Shown piece after piece: positions 8,987 through 18,246 of a stretch of 64,000 nucleotides of DNA. The stretch comes from Vreelandella venusta (GTDB lineage: Bacteria > Pseudomonadota > Gammaproteobacteria > Pseudomonadales > Halomonadaceae): the NCBI RefSeq assembly GCF_007989605.1, contig NZ_BJUL01000011.1, positions 60,142 through 124,141 of the forward strand. Direction: 5' to 3'. Under the pieces are notes generated by a model, which did no database searches, was not told the DNA's origin, and was given only the letters and a program-made list of their open reading frames with translations. Every line of letters begins with the position of its first letter. The first letter of the stretch is position 1. The translations under genes were made by a program, and so were the position numbers.

Positions 8987-10642
8987 ATGACGGTCACTAT
9001 CGATTCTAAAAAACAGCACCCATCAGCTGAAACAGTGCTCAGCATTCGTGACTTAAGCGTGGCGCTCCCCAAAGGGGCCGACCGTGCCTTGGCGGTGGAA
9101 AACGTTAGCTACGACGTTAATCGCGGCGAAATCATGTGCGTAGTTGGGGAATCCGGCTCGGGGAAATCAATGGCCGCCAACACCGTGATGGGCTTGCTCC
9201 CTAAAGGCGTGCGCCCCGTTCAAGGTGAGGTCAACTTTCTCGGCCAGGACGTCATCACCCTAACCGAGAAACAGCATCGTGCCCTGCGCGGCCTTAAAAT
9301 CGGCATGATTTTTCAGGAACCCATGACCGCACTTAATCCGTTAATGCGGGTGGGCGCCCAAATTGCCGAGGTGTTTGAGGCGCACGGCCAACTGACCCCG
9401 AAGCAGCGTCAGGAACGTGCCTTAGAGCTGTTGATTGAAGTGGGTATCCCACAGCCGGAAAAAGCCATCAGTGCCTACCCTTTTGAGCTATCCGGTGGCC
9501 AGCGACAGCGCGTCATGATCGCCATGGCATTAGCCCTTGAGCCAGTGCTGTTGATCGCCGACGAGCCCACCACCGCGCTGGATGTGACTACCCAGGCACA
9601 GATTCTTGAGCTGATTCGTGATTTACAGCGCCGTCGTGGTATGGCGGTGATGTTTATCACTCATGACTTCGGCGTCGTGGCTGAAATCGCCAACCGCGTC
9701 TGTGTCATGCGCCACGGTCAAATTGTCGAAATCGGCGCAGCCAAAGAGGTGCTGGAAAATCCGCAGAACGCTTATACAAAAGCACTGATTGCCGCCATTC
9801 CCAGCAATGCAGTGCCGCCCCACCGGGAGAATAGCCAGGTGGCTCCGCTGCTAGAGATCAAACAGCTTAATAAAGTTTTTCGATCGCGTGGAGGCTGGCT
9901 TAAGCCTGCCCGAGAAGTCCGTGCACTGGATAATATCTCGCTAACTCTGGCACGCGGCGAAACCATGGGGATAGTGGGTGAATCGGGATCGGGAAAATCC
10001 ACTCTTGGCCGCTGTGTGGTGCGCCTTGAACATCCGGACAGCGGTGAACTGTTACTGGATGGCGTTAATCTTTCACAGCTCAAAGGCGACGCATTGCGTC
10101 GTGAACGCCACCGCGTGCAGATGATTTTTCAGGACCCCTACGCCTCACTTAATCCACGCACTCGGGTCGGCATGGCAATTGCACAAGGGCCGATGGCTAA
10201 TGGCACACCCAAGGATGTGGCGCTCAAGCAGGCAGGTGAGCTACTTGAGCTAGTGGGCCTTGGCGCAAGCGCCGTAGAGCGCTACCCACATGAGTTTTCC
10301 GGCGGACAGCGTCAGCGCATTGGCATTGCCCGTGCGTTAGCGCTAAACCCTGAACTGATTGTGGCAGATGAAGCGGTCTCGGCACTGGATGTGTCTATTC
10401 AAGCCCAGGTGCTTGAACTGCTTGAAGAACTGAAGCAACGGCTGGCGCTTTCACTGCTGTTTATTACCCACGACTTACGCGTCGCCGCGCAAATTTGCGA
10501 TCGCATCGTGGTGATGCAGCATGGCCGCATTGTTGAGCAAGGCAGCGCAGAGCAAATATTCCTTCAGCCAAAAGAGGCCTATACCCAGTCACTGCTTGAC
10601 GCAATTCCTGGTCGCCAAGCGCCAGTGGCTGCTACCGCCTAA
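8987..10642 (+). CDS. Fused double ABC ATPase (DppD-DppF type)
   Basis: A 551-residue protein with two complete nucleotide-binding domains in one chain. Each has a Walker A motif GESGSGKS (first at residues 54-61, second about residue 330). Each has an SGGQRQR signature (near 165 and 440) and a Walker B motif (LLIADEPT and LIVADEA). It energises the two permeases encoded just upstream. Related importers often split these domains into separate D and F proteins; fused versions are common. The second Walker B region reads DEAVSALD rather than the more usual DEPVSALD. Confidence 0.92.
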   Translation: MTVTIDSKKQHPSAETVLSIRDLSVALPKGADRALAVENVSYDVNRGEIMCVVGESGSGKSMAANTVMGLLPKGVRPVQGEVNFLGQDVITLTEKQHRALRGLKIGMIFQEPMTALNPLMRVGAQIAEVFEAHGQLTPKQRQERALELLIEVGIPQPEKAISAYPFELSGGQRQRVMIAMALALEPVLLIADEPTTALDVTTQAQILELIRDLQRRRGMAVMFITHDFGVVAEIANRVCVMRHGQIVEIGAAKEVLENPQNAYTKALIAAIPSNAVPPHRENSQVAPLLEIKQLNKVFRSRGGWLKPAREVRALDNISLTLARGETMGIVGESGSGKSTLGRCVVRLEHPDSGELLLDGVNLSQLKGDALRRERHRVQMIFQDPYASLNPRTRVGMAIAQGPMANGTPKDVALKQAGELLELVGLGASAVERYPHEFSGGQRQRIGIARALALNPELIVADEAVSALDVSIQAQVLELLEELKQRLALSLLFITHDLRVAAQICDRIVVMQHGRIVEQGSAEQIFLQPKEAYTQSLLDAIPGRQAPVAATA

Positions 10643-10678
10643 TCGCTGAATTGTTAACCTCTTTATCAAGGAACACCC

Positions 10679-12061
10679 ATGCAGATAACCCTGGAGGCGC
10701 TGCGCGCGCTTGTTGGTTCTGCCCATGTGCTCACCGGCGATGATGTCACTAGTCGCCGTGTTGACTGGATGACCGGCGCGCCCTGCCAAGCAGGTGCCAT
10801 CGTGCGTCCGGCAGACACCGAACAGTTAGCGGCTGTCATGCAGGCATGCCATGCGCTTAAACAGCCCGTCGTGACCCACGGCGGCTTAACCGGTTTAGTC
10901 CATGGCGCCGAGGCGAGCCCAGCAGAGTTGGTCATTTCCCTGGAGCGCATGACCGCTATCGAAGAGATTGATCAGGTCGGCGGCACGATCACGGTGCAAG
11001 CTGGAGCCCCCCTTCAGCGGGTACAAGAAGCCGCTAACGAGGTTGGTTTGCAGTTCCCGCTGGATTTAGGCGCTCGTGGAAGCTGTACGATTGGCGGCAA
11101 TATCGCGACCAATGCTGGCGGTGTCAGGGTGATTCGCTACGGCATGATGCGCCAGCAAGTACTGGGGCTTGAAGCAGTAATGGCCGACGGGCGTGTCGTC
11201 AGTTCCATGAATCGCATGCTAAAAAATAATGCAGGGTTTGATTTAAAGCAGCTGTTTATTGGCAGTGAAGGCACCCTGGGGATTGTTACCCGCGCCGTGT
11301 TGCGGCTTCAGCCGCCTACGCCTAGCGAGCAAACGGCACTGGTGGCTTGCCACTCATTTGACGCGTTAACCGGGCTATTAAGCCATATGGGCAAAGCGCT
11401 TGGAGGTGGCCTGGGGGCGTTTGAGGTAATGTGGCAAAACCACTATCGCCTGCTCACTGAAACGCTGGCGAGGCACACACCTCCGATTCCACCAGAGCAC
11501 CCCTTTTATGTGATTATCGAGGCGCTCGGCAACGCTGAAAATCACCATGCAGAACAGTTCCGCGAAGCGCTTGAACAGGCATTTGAACACGACTTAATTG
11601 TCGATGCGGTGATTGCCCAATCAAGCACGCAACGCGATGGCCTCTGGGCGATACGAGAAGATATTGAAGGGCTAGTCAAGGGGCTGGCCCCCGTCCTGAC
11701 CTTTGATGTCAGCCTCCCCATTGCCGATATGCAGCGCTATACCGATGCATTAGAGCAGCAGCTGGTACAACGCTGGCCAGATGGACGCCTAGTGGTATTT
11801 GGCCATCTTGGCGACGGCAACCTGCATATTTCTGTTAGCGTTGGCAGCGATGCGCCAGAAGAGCGCCACGCGGTAGAAACGCTGGTTTACGAGCCACTTA
11901 AAGCACTGGGAGGCTCTGTTTCAGCAGAGCATGGCATTGGGTTAGAAAAGCGCCCCTGGCTTAGCACCTGCCGCTCTCAGGCGGAAATTGAATTAATGCA
12001 CACACTGAAGCAGGCGTTTGACCCACATCAGTTGCTTAATCGCGGTAAAATTTTGAGCTAA
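10679..12061 (+). CDS. FAD-linked 2-hydroxyacid oxidase/dehydrogenase (GlcD/D2HGDH family)
   Basis: A 460-residue flavoprotein with an N-terminal PCMH-type FAD domain. The pyrophosphate-binding loop appears as RGSCTIGGNIATNAGG near residues 137-152. The C-terminal substrate domain has FGHLGDGNLHISV near 380-392 and EHGIG near 419. Family members oxidise D-lactate, glycolate, D-2-hydroxyglutarate or related D-2-hydroxy acids and pass electrons to quinone or another acceptor. It starts 36 nt after the ABC ATPase and precedes an aminotransferase, suggesting a catabolic route in which an imported compound is oxidised to a 2-oxo acid and then transaminated. Exact substrate unknown. Confidence 0.82.
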   Translation: MQITLEALRALVGSAHVLTGDDVTSRRVDWMTGAPCQAGAIVRPADTEQLAAVMQACHALKQPVVTHGGLTGLVHGAEASPAELVISLERMTAIEEIDQVGGTITVQAGAPLQRVQEAANEVGLQFPLDLGARGSCTIGGNIATNAGGVRVIRYGMMRQQVLGLEAVMADGRVVSSMNRMLKNNAGFDLKQLFIGSEGTLGIVTRAVLRLQPPTPSEQTALVACHSFDALTGLLSHMGKALGGGLGAFEVMWQNHYRLLTETLARHTPPIPPEHPFYVIIEALGNAENHHAEQFREALEQAFEHDLIVDAVIAQSSTQRDGLWAIREDIEGLVKGLAPVLTFDVSLPIADMQRYTDALEQQLVQRWPDGRLVVFGHLGDGNLHISVSVGSDAPEERHAVETLVYEPLKALGGSVSAEHGIGLEKRPWLSTCRSQAEIELMHTLKQAFDPHQLLNRGKILS

Positions 12062-12086
12062 AAATTTTCACTATTAGGATATCGAT

Positions 12087-13196
12087 ATGCCCTCCTACCC
12101 CCATCATCTTACGGGTGAAGGTCCCCTTAATCCGTTTCCTGGGATTAAAGTTCTGGAGCGCCGCATTGGTCGCGAGATCCCTCATCGCTTGGGATCTAAT
12201 GAAGGCTTAGATATGCCCCATCGTGCGCTACGTGAACATTTTGGCGATGCTGTCGCCGAGCATGTGTATTGTTACGGCGATGCGGAAGCTCTCGGCGTTC
12301 GCCAGCGGCTTAGCACCCAGCAGGGCATACCGCTCGATCATCTGCTGGTAGATGCCGGCGCCGATAGCCTAATCGCGTTAGCGCTACGCACCACCTGCAC
12401 ACCGGGCGACACCGTGGTTAGCACGGCAGGTACTTACCCAACCTTTGGTTACTTTGCCAAAGGCCAGGGTTGCCACTTAGTAGAGCCTAGTTATGTTGAA
12501 GCCCCAGGGCTACTTGCTCCTGACTTAGAAGCGCTAGCGGCGGCAGCACACCAGGAAAACGCTCAGCTAGTTTATTTAGCTAACCCCGACAACCCTAGTG
12601 GCCATCTGCATAGCGACAGTGCCATTCTCAAGCTGCGCGACGCGCTGCCGGACACCTGCTGGCTGCTGCTGGATGAGGCGTATGGCGATTTTCGTGATGA
12701 TGCCAACAGTGACTTCGCCGCCAAGGCACTGCCGGGTGTCATTCGCTTACGCACGCTGTCAAAAGCCCACGGCTTAGCGGGCTTACGCATTGGCTATGCG
12801 ATTGCTGACCCTGACGTGCTCGCTTTAATGATGAAGGTGCGCATTCACTACGCGGTATCCACCTTTACCCAGGCCGCTGCAGAAGTCGTGCTCGATCACC
12901 CAGCCGAAGTCCAGCACCATATTGCGGAAGTAAAAGCACGGCGAGAACAGCTAACGGCCCATTTCCAAGCACTGGGTGCCGACGTACTGCCGAGCGCGAC
13001 CAACTTTATCGGCATTCGCTTACCAACTGCCGAACTGGCCGAGCGGGTAAACCGCGAGCTACTGGAAGCAGGCAGATTAATCGCCCGCCCCACTCACCCG
13101 GCACTTGGTCATGTCTTACGCATTACCGCCGTCGCGGATGCTTTGGAACCAGGGCAACTGGCGATTCTTGAGCAGGCCATTAAAGAAAATGCCTGA
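12087..13196 (+). CDS. Class I/II PLP-dependent aminotransferase (HisC-like)
   Basis: A 369-residue fold-type I aminotransferase. The NPDNPSGH motif lies near residue 170 and the DEAYGDF motif near 196. The PLP lysine lies in TLSKAHGLAGLRIGYA near 225-240. It resembles histidinol-phosphate aminotransferases, but it is not in a his operon. It sits 25 nt behind the FAD-linked oxidase gene, at the end of the importer operon. I infer a catabolic or opine-type transamination rather than histidine synthesis. Confidence 0.8.
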   Translation: MPSYPHHLTGEGPLNPFPGIKVLERRIGREIPHRLGSNEGLDMPHRALREHFGDAVAEHVYCYGDAEALGVRQRLSTQQGIPLDHLLVDAGADSLIALALRTTCTPGDTVVSTAGTYPTFGYFAKGQGCHLVEPSYVEAPGLLAPDLEALAAAAHQENAQLVYLANPDNPSGHLHSDSAILKLRDALPDTCWLLLDEAYGDFRDDANSDFAAKALPGVIRLRTLSKAHGLAGLRIGYAIADPDVLALMMKVRIHYAVSTFTQAAAEVVLDHPAEVQHHIAEVKARREQLTAHFQALGADVLPSATNFIGIRLPTAELAERVNRELLEAGRLIARPTHPALGHVLRITAVADALEPGQLAILEQAIKENA

Positions 13197-13209
13197 CGGT
13201 TGTCAGGCA
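13190..13209. terminator. Hairpin between convergent aminotransferase genes
   Basis: The 8-bp stem TGCCTGAC / GTCAGGCA with loop GGTT overlaps the stop codon of the plus-strand aminotransferase. The T-run is weak, so this may be a weak or bidirectional terminator only. Confidence 0.45.
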
Positions 13210-13243
13210 CTCTTCAAACGTTAGCGAATAGCGAGTAACGAAC

Positions 13244-14200
13244 CTAAGCGGGCGTTAACCAGTGCTTGAAGGCGGCCAGCTCGCCGCGCACTGCTTGGCG
13301 ATACAGGCGCTGCAAACGCGCGGTCACGCTGTCGTCAGCAATCGGCGCGTCGACAGCTGGCGCGCCCGCCCTTGCCCCGATGCGGCGGCCATCCAGTTCA
13401 CGCAGAGGAAGAATTTCCGCAGCTGTACCGGTTAAAAACGCTTCATCGGCGGTATATAGCTCATCGCGAGTGATGCGACGCTCGCGCACTTCAATGCCTA
13501 GCGCCTCGCGGGCCAACTGAATCACGCTATCGCGGGTGATACCCTGCAAGCAGGAGGTCACTTCAGGCGTATGCAGTACACCATCGCGCAATAAGAAAAC
13601 ATTAGCGGCGGACGCTTCGGCTACATAGCCTTCCGGATCGAGCATGATGGTTTCATCAAATCCTGCTTTCACGGCGGTATTCAGCGCCAGCATTGAATTC
13701 ACATAATGACCGCTGGTCTTGGCACGGCACAGACTGATATTGACGTGGTGGCGCGCCCAAGAAGACGTCAGCGCACGTAACCCGCAGCGAGTTGCCTGCG
13801 GCGACAGATACGGCCCAAGGTCCCAAGCAGCAATCATCACATGGGTGCTTAACCCTTTGGCCCGTAGGCCAAGGCCTTCCCCGCCAAGAAACACCGTTGG
13901 CTTCAGATAAGCGTTAGTCAGCTGATTTTTGCGCAAGCACGCCTGCTGAGCCTCGATCAGCGTTTCTTCGCTAAAAGCGATCGGAATATCTAAGGAGTGG
14001 GCGCTCTCTGCTAAGCGGCGGGTATGCTCAGCGACCCGAAACAGTGCTGCTCCCTGCTCTCCTTCATAGGCGCGCACACCTTCAAAGCAGCCCATTCCAT
14101 AGTGCAGCGTATGGGTAAACACATGAACCTTGGCCTCTCGCCAAGCCAGCCATTCACCATCCTGCCAAATCCAGCCATCACGATCATAAAGCGGTGTCAT
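13244..14200 (-). CDS. Branched-chain-type aminotransferase (IlvE family, class IV)
   Basis: A 318-residue fold-type IV PLP enzyme. The N-terminus HTLHYGMGCFEGVRAYEG is the family's classic block. The PLP lysine is in SLCRAKTSGHYVNSMLA (near residue 160). The cofactor glutamate lies in YVAEASAANVFLL (near 195), and the LTGTAAE block is near 255. The start is taken at ATG 14200 because it overlaps the stop of the upstream amidohydrolase gene as ATGA; an in-frame GTG at 14218 is possible. It is the last gene of the TRAP/amidohydrolase operon, so it may serve catabolism of the amine released there rather than, or as well as, leucine, isoleucine and valine synthesis. Confidence 0.87.
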   Translation of the reverse strand: MTPLYDRDGWIWQDGEWLAWREAKVHVFTHTLHYGMGCFEGVRAYEGEQGAALFRVAEHTRRLAESAHSLDIPIAFSEETLIEAQQACLRKNQLTNAYLKPTVFLGGEGLGLRAKGLSTHVMIAAWDLGPYLSPQATRCGLRALTSSWARHHVNISLCRAKTSGHYVNSMLALNTAVKAGFDETIMLDPEGYVAEASAANVFLLRDGVLHTPEVTSCLQGITRDSVIQLAREALGIEVRERRITRDELYTADEAFLTGTAAEILPLRELDGRRIGARAGAPAVDAPIADDSVTARLQRLYRQAVRGELAAFKHWLTPA

Positions 14201-15303
14201 TGCGTAACTTGCTCCCACTGTTGGCGCCAGTCGTCGATTAGCGCTTGCTGGTGCGGTTGTAAGGCTTGATACCCCCAGGCAGCAATTTCATCGTTTTGCG
14301 GGTCGGGGACACTAATGGTGCTACCTGCCAGCGTTTGAATAACGCTATGTCCACATAACGGTACATAGCCTTCTGAGTAACCACCTTCATGGACGAAGAC
14401 CAGCTTCCCCTGACAGCAGCGGGCGGCAAGTGCTTTTAGCTGTGCGGTCATTTCGGCAAACGCGGCACTGTTGAGCAGCATCTTGCCTAGCGGATCTTTG
14501 GCACAGGCATCATAGCCACAGGCCACCACGATTAAGTCTGGGTTAAAAGCTTCCAGGGCTGGCAACACCAGCGACTCCATCGCATAGCGATAAGCGCCCA
14601 AACCACAGCCCGGCGGCAGCGGCAGGTTAAGGTTTGTCCCTAGCCCTTCGCCTTCGCCTTGCTCGTCAAAACTACCGCTATCAAGCGGATAGTTCGCGGC
14701 TTGGTGAACGGAAACGGTAAACACCTCAGGCTCGGCATAAAACGCCGACTGCTGGCTATTACCGTGGTGCACGTCCCAATCAAGAATCGCTACCCGTTTC
14801 ACTTGCCCCAAGGCTCGGGCACGCATCACCGCTACCGGGATATTGCCCAGCAAACAGAAACCACGCCCCTGGTCTGCCTCGGCGTGATGCCCCGGCGGGC
14901 GACAAAGCGCATAAGCGTTATCGACATGCCCAAGCGCCACGTCCTCTACCGCTGCGACGGCAAGCCCCGCGGAGTGCCTTGCTGCTGCCCAACTGCCAGG
15001 CATGAAAGGCGCGCAGTCGCCGCCATTGCCACCGCCACTTGCATCGGCTTCCGCCAGCATTTGCAGATAACCTGGGGTGTGAAAGCGCAGCAAATCTTGC
15101 TGCGCGACAGCAGGTGGTTTGACCACTCTCAGTTCATCTATCAGGCCGCTGACTTCAAGAATATTCTTCAGTCGTCGCTTGCTTTCGGGGCTTTCTGAAG
15201 CAGACTGCGGCTGCAGAAACTCACCGGGAGCAGAGAAAACGCCAATTGCCCCCTGGTCGTGCCAAAAGCAGCGTTCGTGCCAGTAAAACCCTGTCTTACT
15301 CAT
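14197..15303 (-). CDS. Histone-deacetylase-fold amidohydrolase (class II HDAC-like)
   Basis: A 368-residue zinc-dependent amidohydrolase of the arginase/deacetylase superfamily. The signature RPPGHHAEADQGRGFCLL contains the catalytic His-His pair. The DWDVHHGN block carries zinc Asp and His ligands, CGYDACAKDP supplies the third ligand Asp, and HEGGY carries the transition-state Tyr. Start is ATG 15303 with GAGAG upstream; a longer reading to 15348 lacks support. It follows the acetylpolyamine amidohydrolase gene by 10 nt and overlaps the aminotransferase gene by 4 nt. Bacterial members deacetylate small N-acyl amines rather than histones. The paired arrangement suggests two amidohydrolases of different specificity on one imported compound class. 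Confidence 0.87.
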   Translation of the reverse strand: MSKTGFYWHERCFWHDQGAIGVFSAPGEFLQPQSASESPESKRRLKNILEVSGLIDELRVVKPPAVAQQDLLRFHTPGYLQMLAEADASGGGNGGDCAPFMPGSWAAARHSAGLAVAAVEDVALGHVDNAYALCRPPGHHAEADQGRGFCLLGNIPVAVMRARALGQVKRVAILDWDVHHGNSQQSAFYAEPEVFTVSVHQAANYPLDSGSFDEQGEGEGLGTNLNLPLPPGCGLGAYRYAMESLVLPALEAFNPDLIVVACGYDACAKDPLGKMLLNSAAFAEMTAQLKALAARCCQGKLVFVHEGGYSEGYVPLCGHSVIQTLAGSTISVPDPQNDEIAAWGYQALQPHQQALIDDWRQQWEQVTQ

Positions 15304-15313
15304 TGAGCTTCTC

Positions 15314-16354
15314 TCAACTTCTCTGATAACCACGCATAAAGGCGGCAAGGTTAGCGCTTAGCTGCTCAGTCGGATAGCCACCTTCCTGAATCACCACGGT
15401 GGGGTACGGCAAATCGCTCAACTGCTTACCTAGTGCGACAAAGGCTTCGGTTTCCACGCTTAACCCGGCAAGCGGATCATCCTTGTGGACATCCAGCCCC
15501 AAAGACACCACGACCGCCTCGGGCTGGTAACGGTTGAGCTGCTCAATCAGCATGGCCACCGCATTAAGATAGGTCTCGCCGTCACTGCCCAATGGCAGAG
15601 GCAAGTTGACGTTGGCGCCTTCACCCTCTTCGCACCCTATCTCGTCCACGCCCCCCCAGAAGAAGGGATAAAAAACACTTGGATCGACGTGTACAGAACC
15701 CGTCCAGACATCCCCGCGGGAGTAGAAAATATCCTGAGTACCGTTACCGTGATGCAAATCCACGTCAATGATCGCTACTTTGGCAAACTTCTCACGCAGC
15801 ACGCTGGCAGCCAAGGCAGCGTTATTCAATAAACAGAAGCCACCCGCATTATCCGGCCCTGCATGATGACCCGGTGGCCGACACAAGGCGTAAGCGCGGG
15901 CGAGCGATGCGCCATTCATCACTTCCTCAGTGGCAGCCACGGCTGTCGCAGCCGAGGCTAATGCCCCTTGAAAGCTCGTTTCGCTTAATGGGCATGCCAT
16001 ATCGTGCAAATGCCAGCCTGCCTGGCCAACGGGGTGACTCGGGTAGTGGCTAGCACCACCACAAGGGTGAACGTTCGGGGCCACCAGCGCCGCTGCATTA
16101 GGCAGCGCTTGCCAACGCTCGTAAATCGTTTCCAAAAAGCGTAAATAGCGCGGTGTATGAATCTGCTCAAGACGTTTACGCAGCATCGGCGAGTCAGTTT
16201 CACTGGGTGCCGTCAGGCTCAAACCAGCTGCTGCCAGCCCATTGCTTAGCAGCTCAGCACGCACCGGCCCTTCTGGTGATGGCGCAGGCTGTCCACGCAG
16301 CAGAAAGGTCGACGGTGCATGGTAATCCTGGTCAGGGTGATAAAAGCACTTCAT
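15314..16354 (-). CDS. Acetylpolyamine amidohydrolase-like deacetylase
   Basis: A 346-residue member of the arginase/deacetylase fold, closest in motif order to acetylpolyamine amidohydrolases. Motifs are RPPGHHAGPDNAGGFCLLNN, DVDLHHGNGTQDIFYSRGDV (zinc Asp and His), SLGLDVHKDDPLAG (third ligand) and QEGGYP. The long loop between residues about 85 and 120 (PNVHPCGGASHYPSHPVGQA) matches the insertion that narrows the substrate channel in polyamine-type enzymes. The start is ambiguous: ATG 16354, or an in-frame GTG at 16363 closer to an AAGG site. It lies 18 nt after the TRAP large permease gene, so transport and deacetylation are probably co-expressed. Confidence 0.86.
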   Translation of the reverse strand: MKCFYHPDQDYHAPSTFLLRGQPAPSPEGPVRAELLSNGLAAAGLSLTAPSETDSPMLRKRLEQIHTPRYLRFLETIYERWQALPNAAALVAPNVHPCGGASHYPSHPVGQAGWHLHDMACPLSETSFQGALASAATAVAATEEVMNGASLARAYALCRPPGHHAGPDNAGGFCLLNNAALAASVLREKFAKVAIIDVDLHHGNGTQDIFYSRGDVWTGSVHVDPSVFYPFFWGGVDEIGCEEGEGANVNLPLPLGSDGETYLNAVAMLIEQLNRYQPEAVVVSLGLDVHKDDPLAGLSVETEAFVALGKQLSDLPYPTVVIQEGGYPTEQLSANLAAFMRGYQRS

Positions 16355-16372
16355 GTGTTGCACATCCGCCTT

Positions 16373-17647
16373 TTAAAGTAGTGAGGGAATCCAGGTTGAA
16401 AGCGCTGGAAATACCGCTAACAAAACAATAACGCCAATGAACGCTACATAAAACGGTAGTGATGCCACAATGGCCCGCTCATAAGGCACTTCGGCTATTC
16501 GGGCCGCCGTCATCAACGTCATCCCCACTGGGGGCGTCACATTGGAAACGTTAAGCACCACAATCATCAATATGGCGAAATGCAGCGGGTCAAAACCCAG
16601 CTGAATCATGGCTGGCACAAGCACTGGCGCAACCACTACAAGTGCCGGTAACACATCCATTACCGTGCCAATCACCAACAGTAGTAAGCACACCAGCATT
16701 AACTGCAGGAATGCAGCGTCACTGAAGGTGGTAATAAGTCCGGCAGCATCCCTGGCAATCCCTGAGCGCGTTACAAACCAGCCCAGTACCGCCGAGGTAG
16801 CCAGCAAGAAAAACACCACCCCAGAGAAACGTACCGTCACGACCAGCGCATCCCAAATTTTTCGCCAAGTGAGATTCCGATAAAACACGACGCCAATCAC
16901 GATGGCATACACCGCCGCAAACCCAGAGGCTTCAGTGATGGTGGTTAAGCCCGACAGAATGCCACCCAAAATAATCAGCGGCACCACCATGGCGGGTAGC
17001 GCAACCACAAACGACATCAGCGCGACTTTAAACGGCGTGGGCGCCTGTTTGGGATAACCCCGTTTCCAAGCTAGGAAAAAACTCACTCCTAGCAGCGCCA
17101 AAGCCATCAGCAGCCCAGGTACAATGCCGCCCGCGAAAAGATCAATCACCGAAATATCACGCAACAGCGTGGCGTACACCACCATCACCACACTGGGCGG
17201 AATAATCGGCCCAATAATCGATGAACATGCCGTAACGGCGGCCGCGTACTCAGCGTCGTAGCCCTGCTTTTTCATTTCAGGAATCATGATTTTGCCGATT
17301 GCCACAGTGTCAGTGACAGCGGCACCGGTTAACCCGGCAAAAAACACCGATACCGAAATATTGACGTGGGAAAGTGCACCACGAACACGGCCAAACAACG
17401 AGTTATTAAACGCAATTAGTTTGTGGGTTAGCCCGCCCTGATTCATTAGCTCAGCGGTAAAAATAAAATAAGGCACCGCAATCAACAGAAACCCTGAAAC
17501 CCCTGAAAACATGCGGTCAGCAATGATGCCGAGCATGCGCTCTCCACCCAGGGAGAAACCACCAGCCAGCCCGGACATAGCCATGACGACCGCCACGGGG
17601 GCCCCAATAAACAGCAACAGCACAAATACAATAATCGTAGGCGTCAT
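16373..17647 (-). CDS. TRAP transporter large permease (DctM family)
   Basis: A 424-residue hydrophobic protein with about twelve transmembrane segments. It opens with TIIVFVLLLFIGAPVAVVMA. The family block GLTGAAVTDTVAIGKIMIP lies near residue 108, and the second-half NVTPPVGMTLMTAARIAEVP near residue 370. TRAP M subunits use the sodium gradient to import carboxylate-containing solutes delivered by the periplasmic P protein, which fits a halophile. It starts in an ATGA overlap with the small permease gene. Confidence 0.94.
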   Translation of the reverse strand: MTPTIIVFVLLLFIGAPVAVVMAMSGLAGGFSLGGERMLGIIADRMFSGVSGFLLIAVPYFIFTAELMNQGGLTHKLIAFNNSLFGRVRGALSHVNISVSVFFAGLTGAAVTDTVAIGKIMIPEMKKQGYDAEYAAAVTACSSIIGPIIPPSVVMVVYATLLRDISVIDLFAGGIVPGLLMALALLGVSFFLAWKRGYPKQAPTPFKVALMSFVVALPAMVVPLIILGGILSGLTTITEASGFAAVYAIVIGVVFYRNLTWRKIWDALVVTVRFSGVVFFLLATSAVLGWFVTRSGIARDAAGLITTFSDAAFLQLMLVCLLLLVIGTVMDVLPALVVVAPVLVPAMIQLGFDPLHFAILMIVVLNVSNVTPPVGMTLMTAARIAEVPYERAIVASLPFYVAFIGVIVLLAVFPALSTWIPSLL

Positions 17648-18189
17648 GGTCGAGCCTCCTCTTCAGAGCTCTCAAGAAGGTCATCGATCACCTCATGCTC
17701 GCTTGTAAAGTGCTCAAGCAGTGCAAAGCCGTGAACGAGATGCAGCAACATAATCAGGCCGCTGATAGGAACAACAATGGCCGTCACTTTGCTAGGAATA
17801 CGGATTTGATCCGACACCATGTAGACTTGCGTCGCGTTGGAGAAGTAGCCCCAGCCATACCAAGTAAGCATGAGTGCAAATAAGCCGAGGATAGCCAGAC
17901 ACATCACCGCCGCTATTTTCACCATGATTTTAGGCAGGCTACGCACTAGCAGCGTCATCGCCACATGCTCGCCATAGCGCAGTGAAATGGTCATTGAGAG
18001 AAAGCCTATCCATGGCAAAAAAAGCCGGGCCAGCGAATAGGTCCAGCTCAGCGTGCTGCCGGTAAACAGCTTGTAGAGAAAGGCGGTAAAAGAAATGCCC
18101 AGCATCGATAAAATACAGCCAACGCATAATACAATCGCCGCCTGATTGATGTGATCGCTTAGACGGCGTAACGGGGGTAAAACGCTCAT
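17644..18189 (-). CDS. TRAP transporter small permease (DctQ family)
   Basis: A 181-residue membrane protein with four predicted transmembrane helices. The family motif TYSLARLFLPWIGFLSMTIS lies near residues 45-65. It forms a complex with the large M permease encoded in the 4-nt overlap downstream. The acidic C-terminus (residues about 160-181) is cytoplasmic. Confidence 0.92.
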   Translation of the reverse strand: MSVLPPLRRLSDHINQAAIVLCVGCILSMLGISFTAFLYKLFTGSTLSWTYSLARLFLPWIGFLSMTISLRYGEHVAMTLLVRSLPKIMVKIAAVMCLAILGLFALMLTWYGWGYFSNATQVYMVSDQIRIPSKVTAIVVPISGLIMLLHLVHGFALLEHFTSEHEVIDDLLESSEEEARP

Positions 18190-18246
18190 CGTGATTCCTC
18201 ACGCTGGGGCAACCTTGCTACCCCAGCGTTTGTCCGTCGCTAAACC

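Noticed and set aside
13244..14200. Anabolic ilvE as part of a branched-chain amino acid operon
   Set aside because: No ilv or leu genes are nearby and the start overlaps a deacetylase-fold gene; family membership is clear but an anabolic role cannot be claimed from context.
14659..15198. 179-residue plus-strand frame opposite the HDAC-like gene
   Set aside because: Antisense of a gene with all family motifs; composition is His/Arg/Cys-rich, as expected from reversed codons.
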